From the NCBI RefSeq assembly GCF_013409305.1, contig NZ_JACBZJ010000001.1, positions 372,001 to 436,000 on the forward strand: a DNA stretch of 64,000 nucleotides, given 5' to 3'. This document shows positions 17,835 through 25,703 of the stretch, one piece after another. The DNA is from Cellulomonas soli. GTDB lineage: Bacteria > Actinomycetota > Actinomycetes > Actinomycetales > Cellulomonadaceae. The notes below the pieces were generated by a model that worked only from the letters and a program-made list of their open reading frames with translations, searched no databases and had not been told where the DNA came from. How positions within the stretch are numbered: position 1 is the first letter of the stretch; every line of letters starts with the position of its first letter. Both the position numbers and the translations under genes were made by a program.

Positions 17835-18676
17835 CGGCCCGCCACGTGCACGAGCGGCACGGTGAACGGCTCGGCCGAGCCGTCCAGCGCGACCGGGATG
17901 TGCGTGTCGGACACCCACAGGAGCCCGTCGGGTCCGTCGATCCGCGCGCGCAGCGCGAGCCGCGCGTGCGGGTCGAGCTCGGAGCGGTCGACCACGACCT
18001 CGAACGGCACGGGGACCTCGTGCTGGGTGTGGATCACGCTGCGCCCGAGCGTGCGGGCGGGTGCGTCGGCGCGTGAGGTGTCCTCCACGGTCACGGTGAC
18101 GACCGAGCGTGGCGGCAGCGCGATCCGTTGCCGGTAGGTGACCGCACCGGTGACCACGAGCGGACCGTCGGCGGGCAGGTGCGTGGGCTCGCCGAGGTGG
18201 TGCTCCGGCCCGGCCGCCGCCCGGTCGTCCGTGCTCGTCCCGACCGCCTGCGCGTCGGCCCTGCTCGTCCCGACCGCCTGCGTGTCGTCGGCGTGCGGGT
18301 CTCGCACGAGCCGCGCGGCACGTCCGTCGTCGGCGACGAGCTCGACGTCGTCGACGCCCTCGCGGACGGTCAGCGGCACGGCGAGCAGCCGCTGCACCGC
18401 CTCCTCGCACGCGGTCGCCTCCGGCGGTCCGGCCATCAGCGTCGACACCATCGGACCGATCACGAGCCGGCCGGGGCCGCCCTGGCCGTCGGACGGAGCG
18501 TCGGGCGACGCGTCGAGCGGCTCGTCGAACGTCCAGGTGCCGCGCACGCGGTTGACGCCCGAGCAGCCGTACACCTGCCCGTCCCCGTCGAACGTGAGCC
18601 ACGGGCGGCCGTGCACGGCCGTGACCGGGTCCAGGTCGTCGATCCTGACGAACCGCCACGTCCCTGTCAGCGCCAT
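17825..18676 (-). CDS. META-domain plus YbaY-like protein
   Basis: 283 residues from ATG at 18676. Residues 1-115 form a META/HslJ-type domain (LTGTWRFVRIDD; WLTFDGDGQVYGCSGVNRVRGTW; ISTMMS-type segment VIGPMVSTLMAGP; ACEEAVQRLL). A low-complexity hinge contains a duplicated segment (DTQAVGTSRADAQAVGTS). The C-terminal 110 residues resemble the YbaY/YscW family (VTGAVTYRQRIALPPRSVVTV; PFEVVVDRSELDPHARLALRA). Both domains are usually in lipoproteins or periplasmic proteins, yet no signal peptide is visible. Probably stress-related; role unknown. Its 3' end overlaps the dehydrogenase gene. Confidence 0.75.
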   Translation of the reverse strand: MALTGTWRFVRIDDLDPVTAVHGRPWLTFDGDGQVYGCSGVNRVRGTWTFDEPLDASPDAPSDGQGGPGRLVIGPMVSTLMAGPPEATACEEAVQRLLAVPLTVREGVDDVELVADDGRAARLVRDPHADDTQAVGTSRADAQAVGTSTDDRAAAGPEHHLGEPTHLPADGPLVVTGAVTYRQRIALPPRSVVTVTVEDTSRADAPARTLGRSVIHTQHEVPVPFEVVVDRSELDPHARLALRARIDGPDGLLWVSDTHIPVALDGSAEPFTVPLVHVAGRQG

Positions 18677-18754
18677 GCCTCGATGATCGCGCGGTGCGGC
18701 CCGACCCGCACCGCGCGACGCCCGGCAGGGCAGGCAGGCGGGACACGCAGGCGG

Positions 18755-18777
18755 GGCAAGCCGGCGTGGCAAGCCGA
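18755..18777. repeat. GGCAAGCCGG direct repeat in intergenic spacer
   Basis: Two copies of GGCAAGCCG(G/A), 13 bp apart, in a GGCAGG-rich spacer between divergent genes. A related pair (GGCACGCCGG, 18 bp apart) is at 51527-51554, also just upstream of a plus-strand gene. May be a dispersed short repeat. Confidence 0.45.
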
Positions 18778-18814
18778 CGGGAGTACGCGGTGGCAGCGCG
18801 GTGTTGCCCTCGAC

Positions 18815-19864
18815 GTGACCTCCGAGAACACCGTGCCCCTGTCCGTGCTCGACACGTCGCCCGTCTCGGCGGGCCAGACCTCCGCCGACGCCCTCGCCGC
18901 GACGACCCGCCTCGCCCGGAGCGCGGACGAGGCCGGGTACGCACGCTTCTGGGTCGCCGAGCACCACGCGATGCCCGCGGTCGCCTCGACGTCGCCAGGC
19001 GTCCTGCTCGCCCACCTGGCGTCCGCGACCGCCCGGATCCGGGTCGGCTCGGGCGGGGTCATGCTGCCGAACCACCCGACGCTGGTCGTCGCCGAGCAGT
19101 TCGCGATGCTCGAAGCGCTGCACCCGGGCCGCATCGACCTCGGCGTCGGCCGCGCCCCCGGCGCCGACCCGACGACCGCCGCGGCGCTGCGCCGCACCGT
19201 CGAGGGCCTGGGCGCCGAGGACTTCCCGGCCGAGGTCGTCGACCTGCTCGCGCTGCTCGGGGTCGACCTGCCGGGCCGGGCGGCCTCGCTGCACGCGCGA
19301 CGGCTGTCGGCGACACCCGTCGCCTCCTCGTCGCCCGAGGTGTGGCTGCTGGGGTCGAGCACGTTCAGCGCCCAGCTCGCCGGCACGCTCGGCCTGCCGT
19401 TCAGCTACGCGCACCACTTCGGCACCGGTGGCACCGTGCCGGCCGCCGAGACCTACCGGCGCTCGTTCCGCCCGTCACCGGTTCTCGACGCCCCTCGTCT
19501 CATGGTGTCGGCCTCCGTGCTCGTGGCCGACACCGACGCCGAGGCGCACTTCCTGGCCGGCCCGAGCCGCGTCATGGCGCTGAGCCTGCGCACCGGCCGG
19601 CCCCTCGGACCGGTGGTCTCCCCGGAGGACGCCGCCCGCGAGCTGGCTGCGCTCGACCCGGAGGCCTCCGCGGACTTCTTCGCCCGGGTGCCCGGGACGC
19701 AGGTGGCCACGACCGCGGACCGGGCCGTCGACGAGCTCGCCGCTCTGGTGGCGCGCACCGGCGCCGACGAGCTCATGATCACCGGCACGGCGTTCGACGC
19801 GTCCACGCGGGTGCGCACGCTGGAGCAGGTCGCGGCGCGCTGGCCGGCGGCGGTCGCGGCCTGA
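18815..19864 (+). CDS. luciferase-like (LLM class) flavin monooxygenase
   Basis: 349 residues from a GTG. Signatures of the MsnO8/YhbW-like group: LSVLDTSPVSAGQTSADAL at the start, FWVAEHHAMPAVASTSP, IRVGSGGVMLPNHP, GRIDLGVGRAPG, LPFSYAHHF. A TIM-barrel flavin-dependent enzyme, FMNH2-dependent by family; substrate unknown. Divergent from the META gene and convergent with hemQ (8-bp gap). No clear Shine-Dalgarno before the chosen GTG, so the start is the least certain part. Confidence 0.85.
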   Translation: MTSENTVPLSVLDTSPVSAGQTSADALAATTRLARSADEAGYARFWVAEHHAMPAVASTSPGVLLAHLASATARIRVGSGGVMLPNHPTLVVAEQFAMLEALHPGRIDLGVGRAPGADPTTAAALRRTVEGLGAEDFPAEVVDLLALLGVDLPGRAASLHARRLSATPVASSSPEVWLLGSSTFSAQLAGTLGLPFSYAHHFGTGGTVPAAETYRRSFRPSPVLDAPRLMVSASVLVADTDAEAHFLAGPSRVMALSLRTGRPLGPVVSPEDAARELAALDPEASADFFARVPGTQVATTADRAVDELAALVARTGADELMITGTAFDASTRVRTLEQVAARWPAAVAA

Positions 19865-19872
19865 GGGTCCGC

Positions 19873-20577
19873 TCAGCCGCGCGGGCGGGCGTCCGCCCAG
19901 TCCGCCAGCTCGACCCGCGGGCCCGTGTAGAACGGGATCTCCTCGCGCACGTGCAGCCGCGCCTCGGTGGCCCGCAGGTCGCGCATGAGGTCGACGATCC
20001 GGTGCAGCTCGGCCGCCTCGAACGCCAGGATCCACTCGTAGTCGCTCAGCGCGAACGACGCGACGGTGTTCGCCCGCACGTCGGCGTAGTCGCGCGCGGC
20101 CTGCCCGTGCTCGACCAGCATCCGACGGCGGTCGTCGTCGGGCAGCACGTACCAGTCGTACGAGCGGACGAACGGGTACACGCACATGTAGTCCCCTGCG
20201 GGCTCCCCGGCGAGGAACGCGGGCACGTGGCTGCGGTTGAACTCGGCGGGCCGGTGCAGGCCGACGACCGACCACACGGGGAACAGCTGGCGGCCCAGCT
20301 CGCTGGCACGCAGGCGCAGGTACGCGCCCTGGACCTCCTCGATGGTGGCCGCGTGCCACCACACCATGAGGTCGGCGTCGGCACGCAGGCCGGCCACGTC
20401 GTACCAGCCGCGGACGACGAGGCCCTCGGCGGCGACGGCGTCGAGCGCGGAGCGGACGATCGCGGCGCGCTCCTCGTCGTCGGCGGGCAGCTCGCCGTCG
20501 AAGGAGAACACCGACCACATCGTGTAGCGGACGGTGGCGTTCAACGCGTCGGTGTCGAGGTGGGCGTGGTCGGTCAC
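19873..20577 (-). CDS. hemQ: coproheme decarboxylase HemQ
   Basis: 234 residues from a GTG with GGAGG 9 bases upstream. A chlorite-dismutase-fold protein: [39 protein letters not shown], and [11 protein letters not shown], where the Tyr in the RSYDWY segment matches the catalytic Tyr of actinobacterial HemQ. It converts Fe-coproporphyrin III to haem b using hydrogen peroxide, the last step of the coproporphyrin-dependent pathway. The gene directly upstream on the same strand is the pathway's ferrochelatase (52-bp gap), so they probably share a transcript. Confidence 0.93.
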   Translation of the reverse strand: MTDHAHLDTDALNATVRYTMWSVFSFDGELPADDEERAAIVRSALDAVAAEGLVVRGWYDVAGLRADADLMVWWHAATIEEVQGAYLRLRASELGRQLFPVWSVVGLHRPAEFNRSHVPAFLAGEPAGDYMCVYPFVRSYDWYVLPDDDRRRMLVEHGQAARDYADVRANTVASFALSDYEWILAFEAAELHRIVDLMRDLRATEARLHVREEIPFYTGPRVELADWADARPRG

Positions 20578-20629
20578 GAGATCCTCCGGACGTGCGGCGG
20601 CGCCGGTCGGCGCCGGAACAGGGGTGGGG

Positions 20630-21853
20630 TCAGGACAGCGGGTCGGTGCTGCACGCCGCCGGGACGCCCGAGGCGACGCCGGCGCGCTGCCGGCAGCAGC
20701 CCGGGGCGCACACGTCGCGGAACGGTCCGAGGTCGCCGACGGCGACCCCGGGCGTCGGCTCGGCGCCGGCCTCGCGCTCCCGGGCGCGGCCTGCGCGCTC
20801 GAGCACCAGGTCCACGAGCCCCCGCACGAAGACCTCACGCGTGCCCACGGTGGCGGCCCGCACCGCGGCGAGCCCGAGGTCCGCGGCCGTCTCGAGAGCC
20901 TCGGTGTCGAGGTCGAACGCGACCTCCATGTGGTCCGAGACGAAGCCGATCGGGGCGATGACCACGGCGGTCGTGCCGGCGTCGGCGAGAGCCGTGAGGT
21001 GGTCGTTCACGTCGGGCGCGAGCCAGGGCTGGCTCGGCGGGCCGGAGCGCGAGCAGTACGCGAGATCCCACTCGATCGTCCGGCCGAGGATCGTGCCTGC
21101 GGCCTGCGCGACGGCCCGCGCGACGTCCAGGTGCTGCTCGCGATAGGTGGCTCCGGAGACGGCCGAGGCCTCCTCCATGGTGGTCGGGATCGAGTGCGTC
21201 ACGAAGACGAGCCGCGCCGCTGCCGCACCGGCACCGCCGTCGGCGTCGGCCTCGGCCTCGGCCTCGGCCTCGGCCTCGAGCGTCCGGTACGCCTCGACGA
21301 CCGCATCGACGTTGCCCTGCACGAAGCCCGGGTGGTTGAAGTACGCGCGGATCTTGTCGACCTGCAGCGGGTGCTCACCCGGCTCGAGGCCGATTTCGGC
21401 GCCCAGCGTGTCGAGGGCGCCGTACAGGTCCTCGCGGTACTGCCGGCAGCCGGAGTAGGAGGAGTAGGCGCTGGTGACGATCGCGACGACCCGACGGGCA
21501 CCGTCGGCGTGCGCCGCGGCGAGCGCGTCGCGCGTGTAGGGCTGCCAGTTCCGGTTGCCCCACAGCACCGGCAGGTCCAGGCCGCGGCTGCCGAGCTCGG
21601 CGACCAGGGCACGCTGCAGCGCGAGGTTCTGGGCGTTGATCGGGCTGCGGCCACCGAAGTGGTGGTAATGCTCGGCGACCTCGGCGAGCCGCTCGTCCGG
21701 GATGCCCTTGCCCGCGGTCACGTTGCGCAGGAACGGCAGCACGTCGTCGGGCCCGTCCGGGCCGCCGAAGGAGTACAGGAGCACGGCGTCGTACGGGGCC
21801 GCCGAGGCGGGGCTCGGGGACGTGCGCGTGCCGGGTGCGGTGTCGGTTGCCAC
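20630..21853 (-). CDS. hemH: coproporphyrin ferrochelatase
   Basis: 407 residues from a GTG at 21853. Ferrochelatase motifs: [49 protein letters not shown] and [11 protein letters not shown] (the metal-site histidine and the second-domain His-Glu region). The C-terminus adds Cys residues (VCAPGCC, ACS) and there is GCRQY in the body, consistent with the [2Fe-2S] cluster of actinobacterial enzymes. An acidic Glu-Ala run encoded by a hexanucleotide repeat is inserted mid-protein. It inserts iron into coproporphyrin III ahead of HemQ, so the name cpfC also applies. Confidence 0.93.
   Translation of the reverse strand: MATDTAPGTRTSPSPASAAPYDAVLLYSFGGPDGPDDVLPFLRNVTAGKGIPDERLAEVAEHYHHFGGRSPINAQNLALQRALVAELGSRGLDLPVLWGNRNWQPYTRDALAAAHADGARRVVAIVTSAYSSYSGCRQYREDLYGALDTLGAEIGLEPGEHPLQVDKIRAYFNHPGFVQGNVDAVVEAYRTLEAEAEAEAEADADGGAGAAAARLVFVTHSIPTTMEEASAVSGATYREQHLDVARAVAQAAGTILGRTIEWDLAYCSRSGPPSQPWLAPDVNDHLTALADAGTTAVVIAPIGFVSDHMEVAFDLDTEALETAADLGLAAVRAATVGTREVFVRGLVDLVLERAGRAREREAGAEPTPGVAVGDLGPFRDVCAPGCCRQRAGVASGVPAACSTDPLS
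21248..21277 (-). repeat. hexanucleotide coding repeat in hemH
   Basis: Five exact copies of GGCCTC on the plus strand encode the run [10 protein letters not shown] in the ferrochelatase. Slippage here would change the length of a surface loop in steps of two residues without shifting frame. Confidence 0.85.
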
Positions 21854-21980
21854 CGGTCGATCATCGCACCGGAGCCCGGGCCGACGACGACCCGCGGCGG
21901 GGCGGGCGCGTGAGATTGTCACGACACGCGGTCAGCAACCGCGGCGCGCCGTCCTGCGTGCGGGTTCGGCGTGTGGAGTG

Positions 21981-22018
21981 CGGGGGCCGGCCCGGGTCGG
22001 CGACCGGGCCGGCCCCCG
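21981..22018 (-). terminator. terminator after the flavodoxin gene
   Basis: Perfect 15-bp stem (21981-21995 with 22004-22018), 8-nt loop, 3 bp past the flavodoxin stop. It separates that gene from hemH-hemQ. Confidence 0.85.
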
Positions 22019-22021
22019 CCG

Positions 22022-22531
22022 TCAGGAGGAGACGGAAGGAACGCAGGCGACGAGGTCGTCGGCGATCTCGCCCGCCCAGGCGGCGACGGCACCCATGTCG
22101 CGGTGGTCGCCCTCGCGGGCACGCCCACCGGCGATCACGGCCCGCTCGGCGAAGCTCAGCACGGCGCGGTCCAGCCGCCCGCGGAAGTGGCGGTGGCCTC
22201 GGGCGCCGACCCGCTCGCGCAGCGCGGCGATCTCGTGCGGGGAGTTCGCGGAGTTCGCGGGCTGGGTGGCCAGACCCGACGAGAACAGCCAGACCGGCCG
22301 CGAGACGAGCTCGTCGACGCAGCGGTCCGCCAGCTCACGCGCGGCGGGCATCCAGTGCGCGAGGTACACGGCCGAGCCGAGCACCACCGCGTCGTAGCCG
22401 GCGACCGTCGTGACGTCCTCCGGTGACCTGACGTCGACGACGTGCCCCCGTCCGCGCAGCAGCTCGGCGACGACCTCGCCGATCTCCCACGTCCCTCCGT
22501 GCCGCGACGCGACAGCGACCAGGACATCCAT
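22022..22531 (-). CDS. flavodoxin-domain protein (HemG-like size)
   Basis: 169 residues from ATG at 22531. A flavodoxin fold: MDVLVAVASRHGGTWEIGEVVAELL has the phosphate-binding loop near residue 8-15, then YDAVVLGSAVYLAHWM and RPVWLFSSGLA. Length and layout match the Flavodoxin_5/HemG group, in which E. coli HemG oxidises protoporphyrinogen. Its position upstream of hemH-hemQ suggests a haem-related or redox partner role, but a strong terminator separates them, so this is inference. A simple electron-carrier flavodoxin is equally possible. Confidence 0.8.
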   Translation of the reverse strand: MDVLVAVASRHGGTWEIGEVVAELLRGRGHVVDVRSPEDVTTVAGYDAVVLGSAVYLAHWMPAARELADRCVDELVSRPVWLFSSGLATQPANSANSPHEIAALRERVGARGHRHFRGRLDRAVLSFAERAVIAGGRAREGDHRDMGAVAAWAGEIADDLVACVPSVSS

Positions 22532-22712
22532 GTGCGCACCCCCATTCGTGGACGAGACCGATGTGTCCCATCCTGCGGGGCAGGGCTGCCTGCGTCGTGG
22601 GCCGGAGGTCCCTGCGGCCGTGTGACGGGCGCCGCGCCCGCGCCGCCGCCGGGGCCGCGCCACGCAAGGTGGCGAGGTCGTTCGCGCCGTGCCGAACGGC
22701 GCTTCGCGTGGC

Positions 22713-23183
22713 TCAGTCGGGGTCCGGCAGCCCTGCCTGCGCGAGGCGCAGCTTGTCGCTCAGCGCGCGCAGCGTCGCGAGCTCCTGGGCGTCCAGGGCG
22801 CCCCCGACCAGGGCGCGGATCGTGCGCACGTGGCGGCGGCCGATCTCGCGCTGCACCCGCTCGCCGTCGGCCGTCAGCGTCACCGCGACCCCCCGGGCGT
22901 CGCCCTCGACGGGTCCGCGGCGCACGAGGCCGTCGCGCTCGAGGCGTTCGACCAGACGCGAGAGGCTCGGCTGGGTCAGCAGGCTGCTCTCGGCGAGCTC
23001 GCGCAGCCGGGCGGTGCGCCCGGGGCAGCCCGCGAGGGTGAACAGCACGTCGTACTCGCGGATCGACAGGTCGCCCCACACGTCCGTGCGCTGGAACCGT
23101 CGCATGAGTGCGACCTGCGCCCGGAACAGGGACTCCCAGGCCTCGGCCGCCTCCCGCGTGGTGGGCTCCTCGCCCATCGCCAT
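22713..23183 (-). CDS. MarR-family transcriptional regulator
   Basis: 156 residues; a second in-frame ATG lies at 23177. Winged helix-turn-helix: LSIREYDVLFTLAGCPG, LRELAESSLLTQPSLSRLVERLERDGLV and a wing with RRGPVEGDARGVAVTLTADG, including the conserved D-x-R of MarR proteins. Divergent from the NYN-domain gene across 169 bp. The 181 bp between it and the flavodoxin gene is GC-rich with no recognisable element. Target genes unknown; the neighbouring flavodoxin is a plausible one. Confidence 0.88.
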   Translation of the reverse strand: MAMGEEPTTREAAEAWESLFRAQVALMRRFQRTDVWGDLSIREYDVLFTLAGCPGRTARLRELAESSLLTQPSLSRLVERLERDGLVRRGPVEGDARGVAVTLTADGERVQREIGRRHVRTIRALVGGALDAQELATLRALSDKLRLAQAGLPDPD

Positions 23184-23352
23184 CCCTGCCCTTCGCCGTC
23201 TTCATGCGTTTGCATCGAACCTACCCCGGGACAACCGCACGACCGGCTCGACGATTCCTCGGGGAGCCCGTCGCGACCCCAGCACGGCCGCCCGGGACGC
23301 CGGACCTCCCGACCTCCTGACCCAGGTCGCCCCGCCCGACTAGCCTGGGCCG

Positions 23353-23931
23353 ATGAGCACGGACACCGCCGCGAGCGGTACCACCTACCTGCTGGTCGAC
23401 GGCGAGAACATCGATGCGACGTTGGGGTCGTCGATCCTCGGCGGACGCCCGACCCCGGAGCAGCGACCCCGGTGGGAACGCGTGCTCACGTTCGCCGAGC
23501 AGCGGTGGGGTCAGCCGGTCAAGGGCCTGTTCTTCCTCAACGCCTCCAACGGCAACCTGCCGATGTCCTTCGTGCAGGCGCTGACCGCGATCGGGTTCCA
23601 GCCGATCCCGCTGTCGGGCGAGTCGTACGAGAAGGTCGTCGACATCGGCATCAAGCGCACGCTCGCCGCGATCGCAGGGCGTGAGGGCGACGTGCTGCTG
23701 GCCAGCCACGACGGGGACTTCGCCCCCGAGGTGGAGGTCCTGGTCGACGCCGGCGACCGTCGCGTGGGGCTGCTCGCGTTCCGCGAGTTCACCAGCACGG
23801 CGCTGGCCGGGATGACGTCGCGCGGGCTGGAGGTCTTCGACCTCGAGGGCGACGTCGCTGCCTTCAACGTCCAGCTGCCCCGCCTGCGGATCATCCCCCT
23901 CGAGGAGTTCGACCCGCTGCGCTACCTCTGA
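23353..23931 (+). CDS. NYN-domain (PIN-like) ribonuclease-type protein
   Basis: 192 residues. LabA/NYN features: an acidic strand LLVDGENID at about 12-20, then IKRTLAAIAGREGDVLLASHDGDF with the S-H-D-x-D acidic cluster near 118-122, and FREFTSTAL toward the end. NYN proteins are PIN-fold metal-dependent nucleases in RNA processing; here the acidic residues are conserved, so activity is likely. Strand order and size fit the family's single-domain form. No partner gene is obvious. A strong terminator follows immediately. Confidence 0.85.
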   Translation: MSTDTAASGTTYLLVDGENIDATLGSSILGGRPTPEQRPRWERVLTFAEQRWGQPVKGLFFLNASNGNLPMSFVQALTAIGFQPIPLSGESYEKVVDIGIKRTLAAIAGREGDVLLASHDGDFAPEVEVLVDAGDRRVGLLAFREFTSTALAGMTSRGLEVFDLEGDVAAFNVQLPRLRIIPLEEFDPLRYL

Positions 23932-23936
23932 CGGTC

Positions 23937-23965
23937 GGCGGCGCCGACACCCGGTCGGCGCCGCC
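23937..23965 (+). terminator. terminator after the NYN gene
   Basis: Perfect 12-bp stem (23937-23948 with 23954-23965) and 5-nt loop, 6 bp after the stop. Confidence 0.85.
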
Positions 23966-23982
23966 CCCGGCATGTACAACGT

Positions 23983-24013
23983 GTGACCCAGGTCACGAGA
24001 TCGTCACGATCTC
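23983..24013. promoter_or_regulatory. two adjacent inverted repeats
   Basis: GTGACC-CA-GGTCAC (23983-23996) abuts GAGATCG-TCA-CGATCTC (23997-24013). They lie between two terminators and convergent genes, where no promoter is needed, so their role is unclear. Confidence 0.45.
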
Positions 24014-24074
24014 TCATGGCCACGCTCCCACGGTCGATCCCCGCACGAATGCGCTGATAGACATGCCCACGGAC

Positions 24075-24138
24075 GGCTCGGGCGGTCCGGAGCGGCCTTC
24101 GTCAACGGCGACGGAAGCCGTTCCGGACCGACCGAGCC
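24075..24138 (-). terminator. long hairpin after the lipoprotein hydrolase gene
   Basis: A 29-bp stem with four mismatches or wobble pairs (24075-24103 with 24110-24138) and a 6-nt loop, 14 bp past the hydrolase stop. Longer than usual for a terminator; could be an RNase-processed 3' end. Confidence 0.75.
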
Positions 24139-24152
24139 GCTGTCGTCTCCGG

Positions 24153-24956
24153 CTACCGCGCGAAGGCCTGCGTGAGCGTCTCGTCGACCAGGTCGCGCAG
24201 CTGGCCGGCGTGCGGTCCGTCGAGGATCGCGACGCCGTGCGCCGAGCCCTCGAGCTGCACGAAGCCGGCGGGGTCGTCCGTGCGGGCGATCTCGCGCGTC
24301 TCGTCCGCCGGCACGTCCGTGTCGTCGGCCGAGGCCACCACCAGGAGCGGCCCGTCGTAGGCAGTGGCAGCGGAGGCCGCGTCCATGCCGTCGAACGTCG
24401 CCGGTGCGCTCACCGCCACCAGGCCGACCGCGCCCAGGTCGGCGGCGAGCGCAGCCGCGTAGGTGCCGCCCTTGGACGCGCCGACGAACGCGGTGCGCTG
24501 CGCACCCTGCGACTGCAGCACCGCGAGCGCCGAACGGAAGGACACCTCGCCGTCGTCCGCCCAGGCGAACGTCGCGACCAGATATCCCTCGTCGACGAGC
24601 CGGCCGAGCTCGTCGGCCCACTGGCACTCGTCACCCTGGTTCTGCGGGGCGAGGAGCACCGCCTGCGGTCCGGAGCCGGCGAACGCCACCACGGTCGGGT
24701 CGTCGGTCGATCCGGCGAGCACGGCCGTCGTGCCGTCCGGCAGGCAGTCGGCGACGTCGGTGGGTGTCCAGGTGGGCGCCGTCGCGGGCCCCAGGCGCTG
24801 GCCGGTCGAGCTGCCGACCGGGCGACTGGGGACGGGCTCCGACCCCGACGCGCACCCGACGAGCGCGAGCGTGCAGGCGAGCACCGTGCCGAGGGCGCGC
24901 AGCGGTCCGGTCAGGAGCGCCCGGGACGGGCCGGCGGGGACGGAAGGGGTGGTCAC
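24153..24956 (-). CDS. alpha/beta-hydrolase-like lipoprotein
   Basis: 267 residues. Signal peptide with lipobox ALVGC (Cys near 36). The body resembles a dienelactone-hydrolase-type alpha/beta fold: a nucleophile elbow AFVGASKGGTYAAALA (Gly-x-Ser-x-Gly), a late acid in VVASADDTDVP, and a histidine in LEGSAHGVAIL. This gives a plausible Ser-Asp-His triad. Likely a surface-bound esterase or lipase-like protein; substrate unknown. It starts only 9 bp after the CbiX gene on the same strand, so it may be the last gene of the nir operon by read-through. Confidence 0.8.
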   Translation of the reverse strand: MTTPSVPAGPSRALLTGPLRALGTVLACTLALVGCASGSEPVPSRPVGSSTGQRLGPATAPTWTPTDVADCLPDGTTAVLAGSTDDPTVVAFAGSGPQAVLLAPQNQGDECQWADELGRLVDEGYLVATFAWADDGEVSFRSALAVLQSQGAQRTAFVGASKGGTYAAALAADLGAVGLVAVSAPATFDGMDAASAATAYDGPLLVVASADDTDVPADETREIARTDDPAGFVQLEGSAHGVAILDGPHAGQLRDLVDETLTQAFAR

Positions 24957-24965
24957 CCGTCGTTC

Positions 24966-25703
24966 CTAGGGCGTGGACGGTGCCTCGCGCAAGCGGCCGG
25001 CGGCTTCCTCGTAGCGGTCGAGGACGATCGCGGCAAGCCTCGGGTCGGGTGCGAGCGGTGCGGCGACGACGTCGGCCCCGGCCTCGCGGACCCGGTCGAG
25101 GAAGAACCCCGGGGCGAGCAGGTACGAGGCCACGACGACGCGGCCGCCCGGTGCGAGGTCGAGGCGGGCCTGTGCCACGGCGACGGGGACGCGTGGGTGC
25201 GCACCGGCCCCGTAGCCGATCGCCACCGGGCGCCCGAGCCGGGCGGCCAGCCCCGCGGCGACGGCGGCGACCGCGTCCGCGGCGGCGGCCACGCTCGACC
25301 CGGCGGCGGCGAGCACGACCGTGTCGGCGTCGCGCAGCCCTGCCTCGACGAGCCGGTCGTGGAGGATCGCGACGAGCCGCTCGTCCGGTCCAAGCGGGTC
25401 GGCCGCGGTCGCCGCGTCCGGGGCCACCGCCTCGGCGATGTCGACGCGCACGTGGTAGCCCACGGACAGCAGGAGCGGCACGACCACGACCCCGGCGACG
25501 TCGTCCAGCAGCGCACCCGCGACGACGTCCGGCACCTCGGGCTGCTGCACGTCGACGAACGCCTCGCGCACGTCCAGGTCGGGGCGGACCGCTCGCACGT
25601 CCCGCAGGATCGAGGCGATGGCAGCGCGCCCGGCGTGGTCGTCCGTGCCGTGCGAGCAGCCGACCAGCACGGGCCGGGGCGTCGGCCCCGGTGCCGGGCT
25701 CAT
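24966..25703 (-). CDS. CbiX-type sirohydrochlorin chelatase
   Basis: 245 residues, start overlapping the upstream stop (ATGA). Two CbiX-like halves: GCSHGTDDHAGRAAI and REAFVDVQQPEVPD in the first, VVVPLLLSVGYHVRVDI with its metal-site histidine, and VVVASYLLAPGFFLDRV in the second. Family role: inserts Fe2+ (sirohaem) or Co2+ into sirohydrochlorin. Set between HemD and the end of the nitrite-reductase operon, it most likely makes the sirohaem used by NirB. The neighbouring CysG-like protein also has a dehydrogenase/chelatase-type N-terminus, so the two may split the work. Confidence 0.85.
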   Translation of the reverse strand: MSPAPGPTPRPVLVGCSHGTDDHAGRAAIASILRDVRAVRPDLDVREAFVDVQQPEVPDVVAGALLDDVAGVVVVPLLLSVGYHVRVDIAEAVAPDAATAADPLGPDERLVAILHDRLVEAGLRDADTVVLAAAGSSVAAAADAVAAVAAGLAARLGRPVAIGYGAGAHPRVPVAVAQARLDLAPGGRVVVASYLLAPGFFLDRVREAGADVVAAPLAPDPRLAAIVLDRYEEAAGRLREAPSTP

